Source: Sphingobium aromaticiconvertens
GTDB taxonomy: Bacteria > Pseudomonadota > Alphaproteobacteria > Sphingomonadales > Sphingomonadaceae
NCBI RefSeq assembly: GCF_037154075.1
Contig: NZ_JBANRJ010000001.1
Coordinates: 1,979,501 to 2,043,500, forward strand
Direction of reading: 5' to 3'
Length of the DNA: 64,000 bases
Positions 1-8,096 of the stretch are shown one piece after another (the stretch's first letter is position 1; the number at the start of each line of letters is the position of its first letter). A model generated the notes under the pieces. That model was not told the DNA's origin and made no database searches. It saw only the letters and a list, made by a program, of their open reading frames with translations. Both the position numbers and the translations under genes were made by a program.

Positions 1-23
1 AAAATCAGATGCAGTTTTTGCAA

Positions 24-602
24 CTATATTACCCAATTCGATACACGTGCGTTATAATCTGGTCGAGGACGCTCCTCCAGTGAGCGAGACGGTGTGCCGA
101 TGAAGACGAATCCGGCGATGCGTTCCTCCGCCGATCCGAAGGCATCGCGGACTGTCGCATTATAGCTGGGCCATCCGGTGAGCCATCCGCCTGCAAAGCC
201 CGTTGCATGGACTGCGTGCAGCAGGTTCATGATCGCTGCGCCGGCCGACAATTCCTGCTCCCAGGCCGGAATCTTGCTGCCCGGCACGGGACTGGACAGG
301 GCCACCACCAGCGTCGGCGCTTGATGAGCGAACTGGTGCATGGAATCGATTTCCAACCGACCCGCATCTGGCTTTTCAGCGCGATAGGCGCGTTCCAGCA
401 GTTCGGCGAGCGCGGCGCGCTGATCGTCAGCGACGATGACGAAGCGCCAGGGCGCGAGCTTGCCATGATCGGGCGTGCGTAGAGCGATTTCCAGCATGGC
501 GTGTAGCTGGCCGTCATCCGGGCCGGGTGCAACAAGGTCGCGCGGCTTGCCCGAACGGCGGGTGGATAGCAGGGTGAGCGGGGTGGAGGCGTCGTTGAAC
601 AT
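24..602 (-). CDS. Nitroreductase family protein (YdjA-like)
   Basis: About 192 residues, the size of short YdjA-type FMN nitroreductases. The N-terminal RRSGKPRDL stretch and the following TPDHGKLAPWRF segment match the flavin/NAD(P)H-binding start of this family; a glycine-rich GGWLTGW segment sits in the C-terminal half. Such enzymes reduce nitro groups, quinones or enones with NAD(P)H in the cytosol; the real substrate cannot be told from sequence. I chose the internal ATG at 602 (MFNDAS) because the 22 residues upstream do not resemble the family. The gene is divergent from the peptide transporter at 725, so the 122 bases between them probably hold both promoters. Confidence 0.85.
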   Translation of the reverse strand: MFNDASTPLTLLSTRRSGKPRDLVAPGPDDGQLHAMLEIALRTPDHGKLAPWRFVIVADDQRAALAELLERAYRAEKPDAGRLEIDSMHQFAHQAPTLVVALSSPVPGSKIPAWEQELSAGAAIMNLLHAVHATGFAGGWLTGWPSYNATVRDAFGSAEERIAGFVFIGTPSRSLEERPRPDYNARVSNWVI

Positions 603-724
603 CGTGATCCAGATGGCGCTGACATGGCCCCGACGCAAGAGCGACCGTGCTTTTTGACAGATGCGCAATTTCCTTTAGGCTAGCCCCATTCCCCATAGAT
701 GGTTGCCGTCCGGCGCCCTCCAGC

Positions 725-2308
725 ATGATGCGAGACACCGCCCAGATGGCAACCCCGCAGCAGATGTCGTCCCGTATCGCGGCCGAATCGGCAAAGACCT
801 GGCTTGGCCATCCACGCGGCCTGTTCCTGTTGTTTTTCGCAGAGATGTGGGAGCGTTTTTCCTATTACGGGATGCGCGCGATCCTGATTTTCTACCTCAC
901 CAAACATTTCCTGTTCGCAGAGGATCGCGCCTATCTGCTCTACGGCGCCTATACGTCGCTGGTCTATATCACGCCGGTCATTGGCGGTTATCTGGCCGAC
1001 CGCTTCCTGGGCGCGCGTAAGGCGGTGCTGGCGGGGGGCGTATTCATCGCCATCGGCCATTTCCTGATCGCGGTCACGGAAGGGCCGGGCGGGCAGGACG
1101 GTTTTTTCCTCAATGGCTTCTATTTGGCGCTGGCGTCGATCATCATCGGCACCGGCTTCCTGAAGGCCAATATTTCGGTACTCGTGGGGGAACTCTACCC
1201 GCGCGACGATGCGCGCCGCGATCCGGCCTTCTCGATCTTCTACATGGGGATCAACATGGGAGGGATGCTGGGGCCGATCGTCTGCGGCCTGCTGGGCGAG
1301 ACGGTGGGCTGGTCCTGGGGCTTTGGCGCGGCGGGCGTGGGGATGCTGCTGGGGCTGGTCGTGTTCGTGCTGTGCAAGCCCTGGCTGCTGGGGCAGGGCG
1401 AGCCGCCCGTGCCCGAACAGTTGCGTCGTCCCGTCGCCGCAGGAGTGTCGCAGGAATGGATGATTTATCTGGGCGCGGTGCTGGGGGTGATCGCGGTCTG
1501 GGGCCTCATCCGCTATGCCGAATTGCTGGGCTTTGCGCTATTGGCCTTCTCTGGCATCACGCTGGTCTATATCCTGTTCAGGGCGGTGTTCACGCTGCCG
1601 AAGGTCGATCGCGACCGGATACTGGCAGCGCTGTTCCTGATCGCGCTCAATCCGCTCTTCTGGGGGCTGTTCGAGCAGACAGGATCGTCGCTCAATATCT
1701 TCACGGACCGCAATGTCGATCGGAGCATGTTGGGGGTGGAGGTGCCGGCTTCACTCTTTCAGTCGGTCAATTCGGTCTTCATCATCCTGCTCGCGCCGCT
1801 GTTCGCCGTGCTGTGGACTTTTCTCGACAAGCGGCGGCTGGAGCCATCCTCTCCGGCCAAGTTCGGCGTGGGGCTGATGCTGTGCGGCGCGGGATTTCTG
1901 GTGCTGGTGGGGGGCGCTGCGGCGGCGGGCGAGAATCTGACGCCGGTGATCTTCGTCTTCCTCATCTACCTGCTGCACACGATGGCGGAGCTGTGCTTCT
2001 CCCCCGTCGGGCTGTCGGCGATGACGCGGCTATCGGTCGCCAGCATGGTGGGCCTGATCATGGGCACATGGTTTCTGGCGATGGCGGCGGGCAATTTCAT
2101 CGCGGGCCTGATCGCGCGGGCGACCGGCGGTGGCGAAGGGGCGGGGGTTAGTCAGGTATTGGACATCTACAGCCGGATCGGCTGGTTTGCGGTGGCGATC
2201 GGGGTGGTCGTGCTGCTGGTTTCGCCGTTCATAAAGCGGCTGATGCACCTCGACACGATTGGTTCAGCCGACCATCAGGACAATGATAAAAAGGGGAATA
2301 TCGCATGA
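725..2308 (+). CDS. POT/PTR2 family proton-coupled oligopeptide transporter
   Basis: An inner-membrane major-facilitator protein of about 527 residues with many hydrophobic segments. The FAEMWERFSYYGMRA segment in the first helix is the POT-family ExxER proton-coupling motif, and the conserved GGYLADRFLGARKAV and GTGFLKANISVLVGELY segments follow. Di- and tripeptide uptake driven by protons is the family role. Start is uncertain: ATGs at 725, 728 and 746 are all possible and none has a strong ribosome binding site. The stop overlaps the next start by four bases (ATGA), coupling it to two exported amidohydrolases; the context suggests uptake of products released or modified by those enzymes. 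Confidence 0.9.
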   Translation: MMRDTAQMATPQQMSSRIAAESAKTWLGHPRGLFLLFFAEMWERFSYYGMRAILIFYLTKHFLFAEDRAYLLYGAYTSLVYITPVIGGYLADRFLGARKAVLAGGVFIAIGHFLIAVTEGPGGQDGFFLNGFYLALASIIIGTGFLKANISVLVGELYPRDDARRDPAFSIFYMGINMGGMLGPIVCGLLGETVGWSWGFGAAGVGMLLGLVVFVLCKPWLLGQGEPPVPEQLRRPVAAGVSQEWMIYLGAVLGVIAVWGLIRYAELLGFALLAFSGITLVYILFRAVFTLPKVDRDRILAALFLIALNPLFWGLFEQTGSSLNIFTDRNVDRSMLGVEVPASLFQSVNSVFIILLAPLFAVLWTFLDKRRLEPSSPAKFGVGLMLCGAGFLVLVGGAAAAGENLTPVIFVFLIYLLHTMAELCFSPVGLSAMTRLSVASMVGLIMGTWFLAMAAGNFIAGLIARATGGGEGAGVSQVLDIYSRIGWFAVAIGVVVLLVSPFIKRLMHLDTIGSADHQDNDKKGNIA

Positions 2309-3693
2309 AGGGCCGTTCGATCGCGTTGGCCATTGCGCTGGTGGCCTGTGCCAGCGGCACAATGGCGGCGAAGAAGAATGAGGATGCGCCCAGAAGCAAT
2401 CCGTCGGCGGAACCGGAAAACCCCTATCCTTCGACTTACCAGCCCTATCCCGGTGTCGCGACGGCCATTCGCGGCGCGACCATCTTCGACGGTGAGGGCG
2501 GTCGGATCGACAATGGCATAGTCTTTCTGTCGGGTGGCAAGATCGTGTCGGTGGGAGGGCCGGATACGCCGATCCCCGCTGACATCGCGATATTCGACGG
2601 CACTGGCAAGTTCGTGACGCCCGGCGTCATCGACATTCACAGCCATCTTGGCGACTATCCCTCACCCAGCGTCGCCGCGCTGTCGGACGGGAATGAGGCG
2701 ACCGCACCCGTCACCGCCCATGTATGGGCCGAACATTCGATCTGGCCGCAGGATGCGGGCTTTGGCCGGGCGCTGGCCAATGGCGGGGTGACGTCGCTCC
2801 AGATTTTACCCGGTTCGGCGAACCTGTTTGGCGGGCGCGGCGTGACGTTGAAGAATGTGCCCGCGCGCACGATGCAGGGGATGAAGTTCCCCGGCGCGCC
2901 CTCCAGCCTGAAGATGGCCTGCGGCGAAAACCCCAAGCGCGTCTATGGTGCCAGGAACCGGGAGCCAGCCACTCGCATGGGCAATATGGCGGTCAACCGT
3001 CAAACCTGGATCAAGGCGCGGGAATATCAGAAGAAGCGCGCCGCCGCGCAGCCGCAGACCCGCGATCTGGGGCTTGAGACTCTGGCCGACGTGCTGGAGG
3101 GCAAGATTCTCGTCCACAATCACTGCTATCGCGCGGACGAGATGGCCAATGTGATCGATATGGGCAAGGGGTTCGGCTATAAGGTCACGGCGTTCCATCA
3201 TGCCGTCGAAAGCTACAAAATCGCCGACCTGCTGAAAGAAAACGGCATTTGTTCGGCGATGTGGGGCGACTGGTATGGTTTCAAAATGGAAGCCTATGAC
3301 GGGATCAAGGAAAACCTGCCGCTGGTCCATAATGCGGGCGCTTGCGCGATAGTCCATAGCGATGATGAGAACGGCATTCAGCGGTTGAATCAGGAGGCAG
3401 CCAAAGCGATTGGCGCGGGCCGCCGCATGGGCATCAACATTCTCGACGAGATCGCCTGGACATGGCTGGCGATCAATCCCGCCAGGGCCATGGGTATAGC
3501 CGAACAGACCGGCAGCCTGAAGGTCGGCAAGATGGCTGATGTCGTCCTGTGGAACGGCAATCCCTTCAGCACCTACACCCGGCCCGAAAAAGTGTGGATC
3601 GACGGCGCACTGCTCTACGACGCCAATGATCCCAGGCGGCGGCCCGTCAGCGATTTTGAACTGGGCCAGATCGGCGCGGGAGACGTGAAATGA
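2305..3693 (+). CDS. Exported amidohydrolase, metal site intact
   Basis: 462 residues, beginning with a cleavable-looking signal peptide (MKGRSIALAIALVACASGTMAA). It belongs to the imidazolonepropionase/prolidase-like branch of the amidohydrolase superfamily. Metal ligands are all visible: HxH at residues 112-114 (IDIHSHLGD), a candidate carboxylated lysine near 203, histidines at 271/273 and 298/299 (TAFHHAVESY), and aspartates at 353-354 (IVHSDDENG). The C-terminal SLKVGKMADVVLWNGNPF segment closes the small beta-sandwich domain. Probably periplasmic; relatives cleave peptide or cyclic amide bonds. It starts inside the transporter stop and its own stop overlaps the next gene, so the three are likely made together. 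Substrate unknown. Confidence 0.9.
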   Translation: MKGRSIALAIALVACASGTMAAKKNEDAPRSNPSAEPENPYPSTYQPYPGVATAIRGATIFDGEGGRIDNGIVFLSGGKIVSVGGPDTPIPADIAIFDGTGKFVTPGVIDIHSHLGDYPSPSVAALSDGNEATAPVTAHVWAEHSIWPQDAGFGRALANGGVTSLQILPGSANLFGGRGVTLKNVPARTMQGMKFPGAPSSLKMACGENPKRVYGARNREPATRMGNMAVNRQTWIKAREYQKKRAAAQPQTRDLGLETLADVLEGKILVHNHCYRADEMANVIDMGKGFGYKVTAFHHAVESYKIADLLKENGICSAMWGDWYGFKMEAYDGIKENLPLVHNAGACAIVHSDDENGIQRLNQEAAKAIGAGRRMGINILDEIAWTWLAINPARAMGIAEQTGSLKVGKMADVVLWNGNPFSTYTRPEKVWIDGALLYDANDPRRRPVSDFELGQIGAGDVK

Positions 3694-5081
3694 GGATTGT
3701 TCTCAACGCCCCCATTCTCACCCCCCGTTCGCTTCGAGCGAAGTCGAGAAGCCTATGCACGAAGGTATCTCGACTGCGCTCGACACGAACGGCCCTTGGG
3801 GCTTTGAGCATGATGCTCTGGGTTCCGGCCTTTTCCCAAACCATTGCCATCACCGGCGCCACGTTGGCGATCGGCGACGGATCGGAGCCGGTGCGGAATG
3901 GCACCGTCGTCATCGCCGCTGGCAAGGTGGTCGCAGCGGGTCCGGGCGTTGCCGTGCCAGCCGGTGCCAAGACGATCGACGCGAGCGGAAAATGGGTGAC
4001 GCCGGGCCTTGTCTCCGGCTTCTCGCGCGTTGGGCTGGTCGAGGTGCCCGGCGTCACGGAGACGAACGATTCGTCGGCGTCCAAGTCGCCCTTCTCAGCG
4101 GCGATCGACATTGAACCTGCGATCAATCCGCTCGCCAATCCCGTGGCGATCAGTCGCACGGCGGGTGTGACGCGGGCGGTGGTGGTGCCTGCGGCCTCGG
4201 GCAATATCTTTGCGGGGCAGGGCGCCATCGTTGATCTGGGCGCGGATATGAACCCGATCACAAAGGCGCGCGCCTTCCAGTTTGTCGAGATGGGCGAGGA
4301 TGGCGCGAGCAAGGCGGGGGGGAGCCGCCCGGCCGCCTATCTGCTGTTCAAAGCGATGCTACGCGAGGCGCAGGACTATGCGCGTGCGCCCGCCAGCTAT
4401 GACGGGCGGTCGAAGGATGCGTTGTTGATGCGCGCCGATGCGCAGGCATTGGGTCCGGTCGTGAACGGTCAGATGCCGCTGATGGTTCATGTGGAATCGG
4501 GGCGCGACATCCTGTCCGTGCTGGCGCTGAAAAAGGACTTTCCGGCGCTGCGCCTGATCCTGGCGGGCGCTACCGAGGGCTGGATGGTCGCTGCCCAGAT
4601 CGCCGCCGCCAAGGTGCCTGTGATCGCGGGCGGGCTGGATGACTTGCCGTCGAGCTTCGAGAAACTGGCGGCGACGCAAAGCAATGTCGGGCGGATGGTA
4701 AAGGCGGGCGTGCCCGTGTCGATGGGCCTGATGGATCGGGACGAGGGGCTGCAACTGCGCCTCGCTACCCAACAGGCGGGCAATATGGTGGCGCTGAACA
4801 AAGTGCCGGGCGCGACCGGCCTTAGCTGGGGGCAGGCGCTGCGGACCATCACCTCCGCGCCCGCCGAAGCGATGGGGCTGGGCGACCGGATCGGATCGCT
4901 CAAGGCCGGCAAGGCAGGCGATGTTGTGATATGGGACGGCGATCCGCTGGAAATGGAATCCGCCCCGGTCGCGGTGTGGATCGACGGGGTGCAACAGCCA
5001 CTCGACAACCGGCAGACGAAGCTGCGCGATCGCTATGCGACGCCTGTGCCGGGGGCGCTGCCCAAGGCGTATGAGTGGTAA
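3690..5081 (+). CDS. Exported amidohydrolase-like protein lacking the HxH metal motif
   Basis: 463 residues, same superfamily as the previous gene and coupled to it by an ATGA overlap. The fold is kept (IAITGATLAIGDGSEPVRNG at the start, IGSLKAGKAGDVVIWDGDPL at the end), but the usual HxH after TPG is replaced by TPGLVSGFS (residues 104-112), and the FHHA motif by LAGA (291-294); only one equivalent histidine (H267, MVHVES) remains. It is therefore probably catalytically dead or works without the usual metals, perhaps as the partner of the upstream enzyme. Residues 13-34 are encoded by a 68-bp palindromic repeat that pushes the hydrophobic signal core (TALGALSMMLWVPAFSQ) away from the start, giving a very basic extended n-region. 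An ATG at 3810 would miss most of that core. Confidence 0.85.
   Translation: MRIVLNAPILTPRSLRAKSRSLCTKVSRLRSTRTALGALSMMLWVPAFSQTIAITGATLAIGDGSEPVRNGTVVIAAGKVVAAGPGVAVPAGAKTIDASGKWVTPGLVSGFSRVGLVEVPGVTETNDSSASKSPFSAAIDIEPAINPLANPVAISRTAGVTRAVVVPAASGNIFAGQGAIVDLGADMNPITKARAFQFVEMGEDGASKAGGSRPAAYLLFKAMLREAQDYARAPASYDGRSKDALLMRADAQALGPVVNGQMPLMVHVESGRDILSVLALKKDFPALRLILAGATEGWMVAAQIAAAKVPVIAGGLDDLPSSFEKLAATQSNVGRMVKAGVPVSMGLMDRDEGLQLRLATQQAGNMVALNKVPGATGLSWGQALRTITSAPAEAMGLGDRIGSLKAGKAGDVVIWDGDPLEMESAPVAVWIDGVQQPLDNRQTKLRDRYATPVPGALPKAYEW
3725..3792. repeat. REP-like palindrome inside a coding sequence
   Basis: Two 25-base arms beginning CCGTTCG and ending CGAACGG flank a short loop; arm against arm reverse complement shows about three mismatches. 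It is the same element as that at 54234-54300 (shared core TCGAGCGAAGTCGAGA). Its length and frame let it be read straight through as residues 13-34 of the second amidohydrolase. Confidence 0.85.
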
Positions 5082-5227
5082 GGGGATGGGCCAACTTCGG
5101 CTCCAGGAGAGACCGCTATGCTTGGTCTGGGGCGGGCCGCTTTGAACGCACCTAATGTCTTTTAACTCTGCCGTGTAGGCCAATATTTATCCTCCACCTT
5201 TAGGCGTGAGCCTATGGGGGAATCATA

Positions 5228-5932
5228 ATGACACGCAGATTTACAATTCGCTGGCTTATTGCCCTCGCCGGGCTGTCGATATTTAGTGTGCTATTCCCCT
5301 ATTTACTCCCTCCACTGGTCCGTGCCACTGGATGCGCGCATGTCGGAGGGGCATGTGGTGCAGTGGCCTTGGTTCTCGCTATCTATCTACGTCTACCGGT
5401 CATAATCGGTGTCGGCATTTACCTTGTCATTTTGACTTCGAAACAATCGCGCATTGTTGGTGCCCAACCTTGGGCATCTTTGTTCATCCTCCTGACCTAC
5501 ATAGCAGCATTTCCGTTTCTATTTGCGTTTGGCAATTTTGGGGCTGCGAATTTCGCCCTTGGCATTGTCTACATCAATGGGCCGTTAGCAGTTTTAACTA
5601 TGCTGCTGGCTACTTTGATCGGACTAAGCTGCCTGCCTGAGGAAAGTAAGACGCGGCACAGCGGAGCGCGCCTCGCCACGTTAACCACTGGCGGAATTGC
5701 CCTACTTCTCACCTCCAACTTATGGCTAACAAGTTTAACCCTGATTCCAGTAGTCGGGAGCATATTGCGACTTATTACTGGCCCGATCCACATGATGGCA
5801 GGGTCGATCTTGCGCCTTGGCGGCGCTTATGGGTTGCTGATCGTAATGGCTCTTTTTATTGCATCACTGGCTTGGTGGGTCATTACTGCGCGACGCACGA
5901 GCTATCTAAATGTGTCGATCAGCCCAAGCTGA
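5228..5932 (+). CDS. Orphan multi-pass membrane protein, AT-richer than its neighbours
   Basis: 234 residues that I do not recognise. Six or so hydrophobic stretches are visible (for example LIALAGLSIFSVLFPYLL near the start and GLLIVMALFIASLAWWVI near the end), so it is very likely an inner-membrane protein. The start is supported by a purine-rich GGGGGAAT site a few bases upstream. Base composition and codon choice (frequent TTA, CTA, ATA, AAT, TTT) differ clearly from the GC-rich genes on both sides, suggesting recent acquisition. It stands alone: convergent with the SDR gene downstream, and with about 145 bases of unremarkable sequence before it. Function unknown. Confidence 0.7.
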   Translation: MTRRFTIRWLIALAGLSIFSVLFPYLLPPLVRATGCAHVGGACGAVALVLAIYLRLPVIIGVGIYLVILTSKQSRIVGAQPWASLFILLTYIAAFPFLFAFGNFGAANFALGIVYINGPLAVLTMLLATLIGLSCLPEESKTRHSGARLATLTTGGIALLLTSNLWLTSLTLIPVVGSILRLITGPIHMMAGSILRLGGAYGLLIVMALFIASLAWWVITARRTSYLNVSISPS

Positions 5933-5968
5933 CTTTCAGCTAGGCTGGTCGCTTCAAGTCGTTCCGCC

Positions 5969-6886
5969 CTACAACCAACCCTTGGCGCGATACGCTTCCG
6001 CTGTTGCCTTCAACCCAGCATCGGTTGTCACCTGCGGCGTCCACAGGCTCGCGGGCACCTTCAACGTCGGCGCGGATATCCAGTCGGGGTGGCAGAAGTA
6101 GCGGACGCGGTCGGGGGTCAGCTTGGCTTTGCGGCCGCGCAGCAGGCTGTCGGCGCGGGCTGCGGCGTTGAGGAGCCATGGGGGCGTCGCATAGGTGCGG
6201 ACCGACGAGCGGCCGACGGCGCGGCCAAGGGCGTGGCCGAAATCCTGATGGTCCCAGCCGCCCTGCGTGCCGTCGTCGACTTCGTAAAGTTGGGTCAGGC
6301 TCTTTTCGCGTTCTCCTGTCAGCATCAACAGCAGGCGAGCGAGGTCGCTCACCTCGATCACCGACAGGCGGCCGCCGGGTGGCAATAGCATGATGCCGCG
6401 TTTGGCCATACGGAACAGGTCCAGCATCTCGCGGTCGCCGGGGCCGTAGATGGCGGGCGGGCGCACGATCGTCCAGTCGAGGCCGCTGGCCTTCACATGG
6501 CGTTCGGCCAATTCCTTCGACCAGCCATAATCGGACAGGTCCGGCTCCCGCGCGGCGAGGGAGGAGACGTGGATCAGGCGGCGCACGCCCTGCCGTCGCA
6601 TCGCGTCGATGACGGCGACGGTGCCCAATGCATTGCCAGCTTCGAATCCCGCGCGATCGGGCGCGTTGACGACGCCCGCGATGTGGATCACCGCATCGGC
6701 ATCGCGCATCATCTTGTCGAGCGCCTTGGGTTGTTCCAGCGATCCGTGGACCCATTTGAGCTTTGCGCGGGGCGGCTGGGCGGTGCGGGCCAGCGCCTTG
6801 ACGCTGTGGCCAGCACCAAGCGCGCGGTCGAGGGTTTCGGCGCCGACGAAACCCGTCGCGCCTGTCATTGCAATGTTCATCGTCAT
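5969..6886 (-). CDS. NAD(P)-binding atypical SDR / epimerase family protein
   Basis: About 305 residues. The N-terminus carries the Rossmann signature MTGATGFVGAE used for NAD(P) binding, and a YGWSKELAE segment gives the YxxxK catalytic pair typical of extended SDRs; a RPPAIYGPGDREMLDLF segment follows. This is the epimerase/NDUFA9-like group often annotated as NAD(P)H-binding proteins. Substrate unknown. The ATG at 6886 lies four bases after the proB stop, so it is the last gene of the obgE-proB operon; the longer reading frame upstream only overlaps proB. Confidence 0.85.
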   Translation of the reverse strand: MTMNIAMTGATGFVGAETLDRALGAGHSVKALARTAQPPRAKLKWVHGSLEQPKALDKMMRDADAVIHIAGVVNAPDRAGFEAGNALGTVAVIDAMRRQGVRRLIHVSSLAAREPDLSDYGWSKELAERHVKASGLDWTIVRPPAIYGPGDREMLDLFRMAKRGIMLLPPGGRLSVIEVSDLARLLLMLTGEREKSLTQLYEVDDGTQGGWDHQDFGHALGRAVGRSSVRTYATPPWLLNAAARADSLLRGRKAKLTPDRVRYFCHPDWISAPTLKVPASLWTPQVTTDAGLKATAEAYRAKGWL

Positions 6887-6890
6887 GGGT

Positions 6891-8054
6891 TCAGACCAGC
6901 GCCATATGATCGCGATGGACCAGCACGGAGCGGGGCATGGTGCCGAGCAGGGCGGCAATATCCTCGCTGCGGCGGCCCGCGATCTTGGCTGCATCAGTGC
7001 TGTCATATTCGGAAAGGCCGCGCGCTATCACGCGGCCATCAGGGGCGAGGATGTCGACCACATCGCCCCGCGCAAAGACACCATCCACCTGCGCGACGCC
7101 AGCGGGAAGAAGGCTGTTGCCTTTGCTCAACGCGCGTTCGGCGCCCGCGTCCACGGTGATGCGGCCGCGCACGGTGAGCCGTCCGGCCAGCCAGCCCTTG
7201 CGCGCGCGCCTGACCGGGGCGGCAAGGAAGATGGAGCCGCGTCCACCCTGTTCCCAGTGGGAAAGCGGCGCGTCGATCTTGCCCGAAATGATGGCGAGGT
7301 GGGTGCCCGCGCCGGTGGCGATCTTCGCCGCCTCGATCTTAGACGTCATGCCGCCCGACCCCATGCCGGAGGCTGATCCGCCGTCTGCCATCGCCATGAT
7401 GCGCGCGTCGATTGTCTCGATCCTCTCGATGAACATCGCGTTCGCATCGACGTGCGGGTTGGCACTGTAAAGCCCGTCCACGTCGGACAGCAGCACCACT
7501 GCGTCAGCCCGAGCGGCCTGCCCGATACGGGCGGCCAGCCGGTCATTGTCGCCGAAACGGATTTCCGCCGTCGCAACGCTGTCATTCTCATTCACCACCG
7601 GCACGACGTCGAGCGCCATCAACCGGTCGAGCGTGGCCGAGGCGTTGAGGTAACGGCGGCGATGCTCAAGGTCGTCGAGCGTCACCAGCATTTGCGCGGC
7701 GGTGATGCCCTGCGCATGGAGCAGGCTGGCCCAGCATTGCGACAGGGCGATCTGGCCGGTCGCGGCGGCCGCCTGCGCATCCTCCAGACTGCCGCGTCCG
7801 CCCTTGGGCAGGTTCAGGCGGCGCGCGCCCAGCGCAATCGCGCCGGACGACACGATGATGATCTGCTGCCCCGCCGCCTTGCGCGCGGCGATGTCGGCGA
7901 CCAACGTGCGCAACCAGTCCTCCCGCACCTGACCCGCCGGATCGACGAGCAGGGCGGAGCCGATCTTGATGACCAGTCGGCGGATCTGGGGCGGCGGGAA
8001 TCCGGGCAGGGGGTGGGTCACGGGAATATATGTCCAAACATCGTCATCCGGCAT
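6891..8054 (-). CDS. proB: Glutamate 5-kinase
   Basis: Catalyses ATP-dependent phosphorylation of glutamate, the first step of proline synthesis in the cytosol. The 387 residues show the amino-acid kinase domain (RRLVIKIGSALLVDP, IIVSSGAIALGARRL, VPVVNENDSVATAEIRFGDND, MGSGGMTSKIEAAKIA) followed by a C-terminal PUA domain (VDAGAERALSKGNSLLPAGV... VDILAPDGRVIARGLSEYDS). Full length. The ATG at 8054 is used here, but a GTG at 8021 just before THPLPGF is a reasonable alternative. Lies 42 bases after obgE, a common alphaproteobacterial pairing, and is followed by the SDR gene. Confidence 0.97.
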   Translation of the reverse strand: MPDDDVWTYIPVTHPLPGFPPPQIRRLVIKIGSALLVDPAGQVREDWLRTLVADIAARKAAGQQIIIVSSGAIALGARRLNLPKGGRGSLEDAQAAAATGQIALSQCWASLLHAQGITAAQMLVTLDDLEHRRRYLNASATLDRLMALDVVPVVNENDSVATAEIRFGDNDRLAARIGQAARADAVVLLSDVDGLYSANPHVDANAMFIERIETIDARIMAMADGGSASGMGSGGMTSKIEAAKIATGAGTHLAIISGKIDAPLSHWEQGGRGSIFLAAPVRRARKGWLAGRLTVRGRITVDAGAERALSKGNSLLPAGVAQVDGVFARGDVVDILAPDGRVIARGLSEYDSTDAAKIAGRRSEDIAALLGTMPRSVLVHRDHMALV

Positions 8055-8096
8055 GACGATTCTAAAATGAACCGGCCTATAATAGCTCGAAAATAA

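Noticed and set aside
5927..5941. Perfect six-base palindrome AGCTGA-CTT-TCAGCT at the stop of the orphan membrane gene
   Set aside because: Short, without a T tract; may be chance and is not a convincing terminator.
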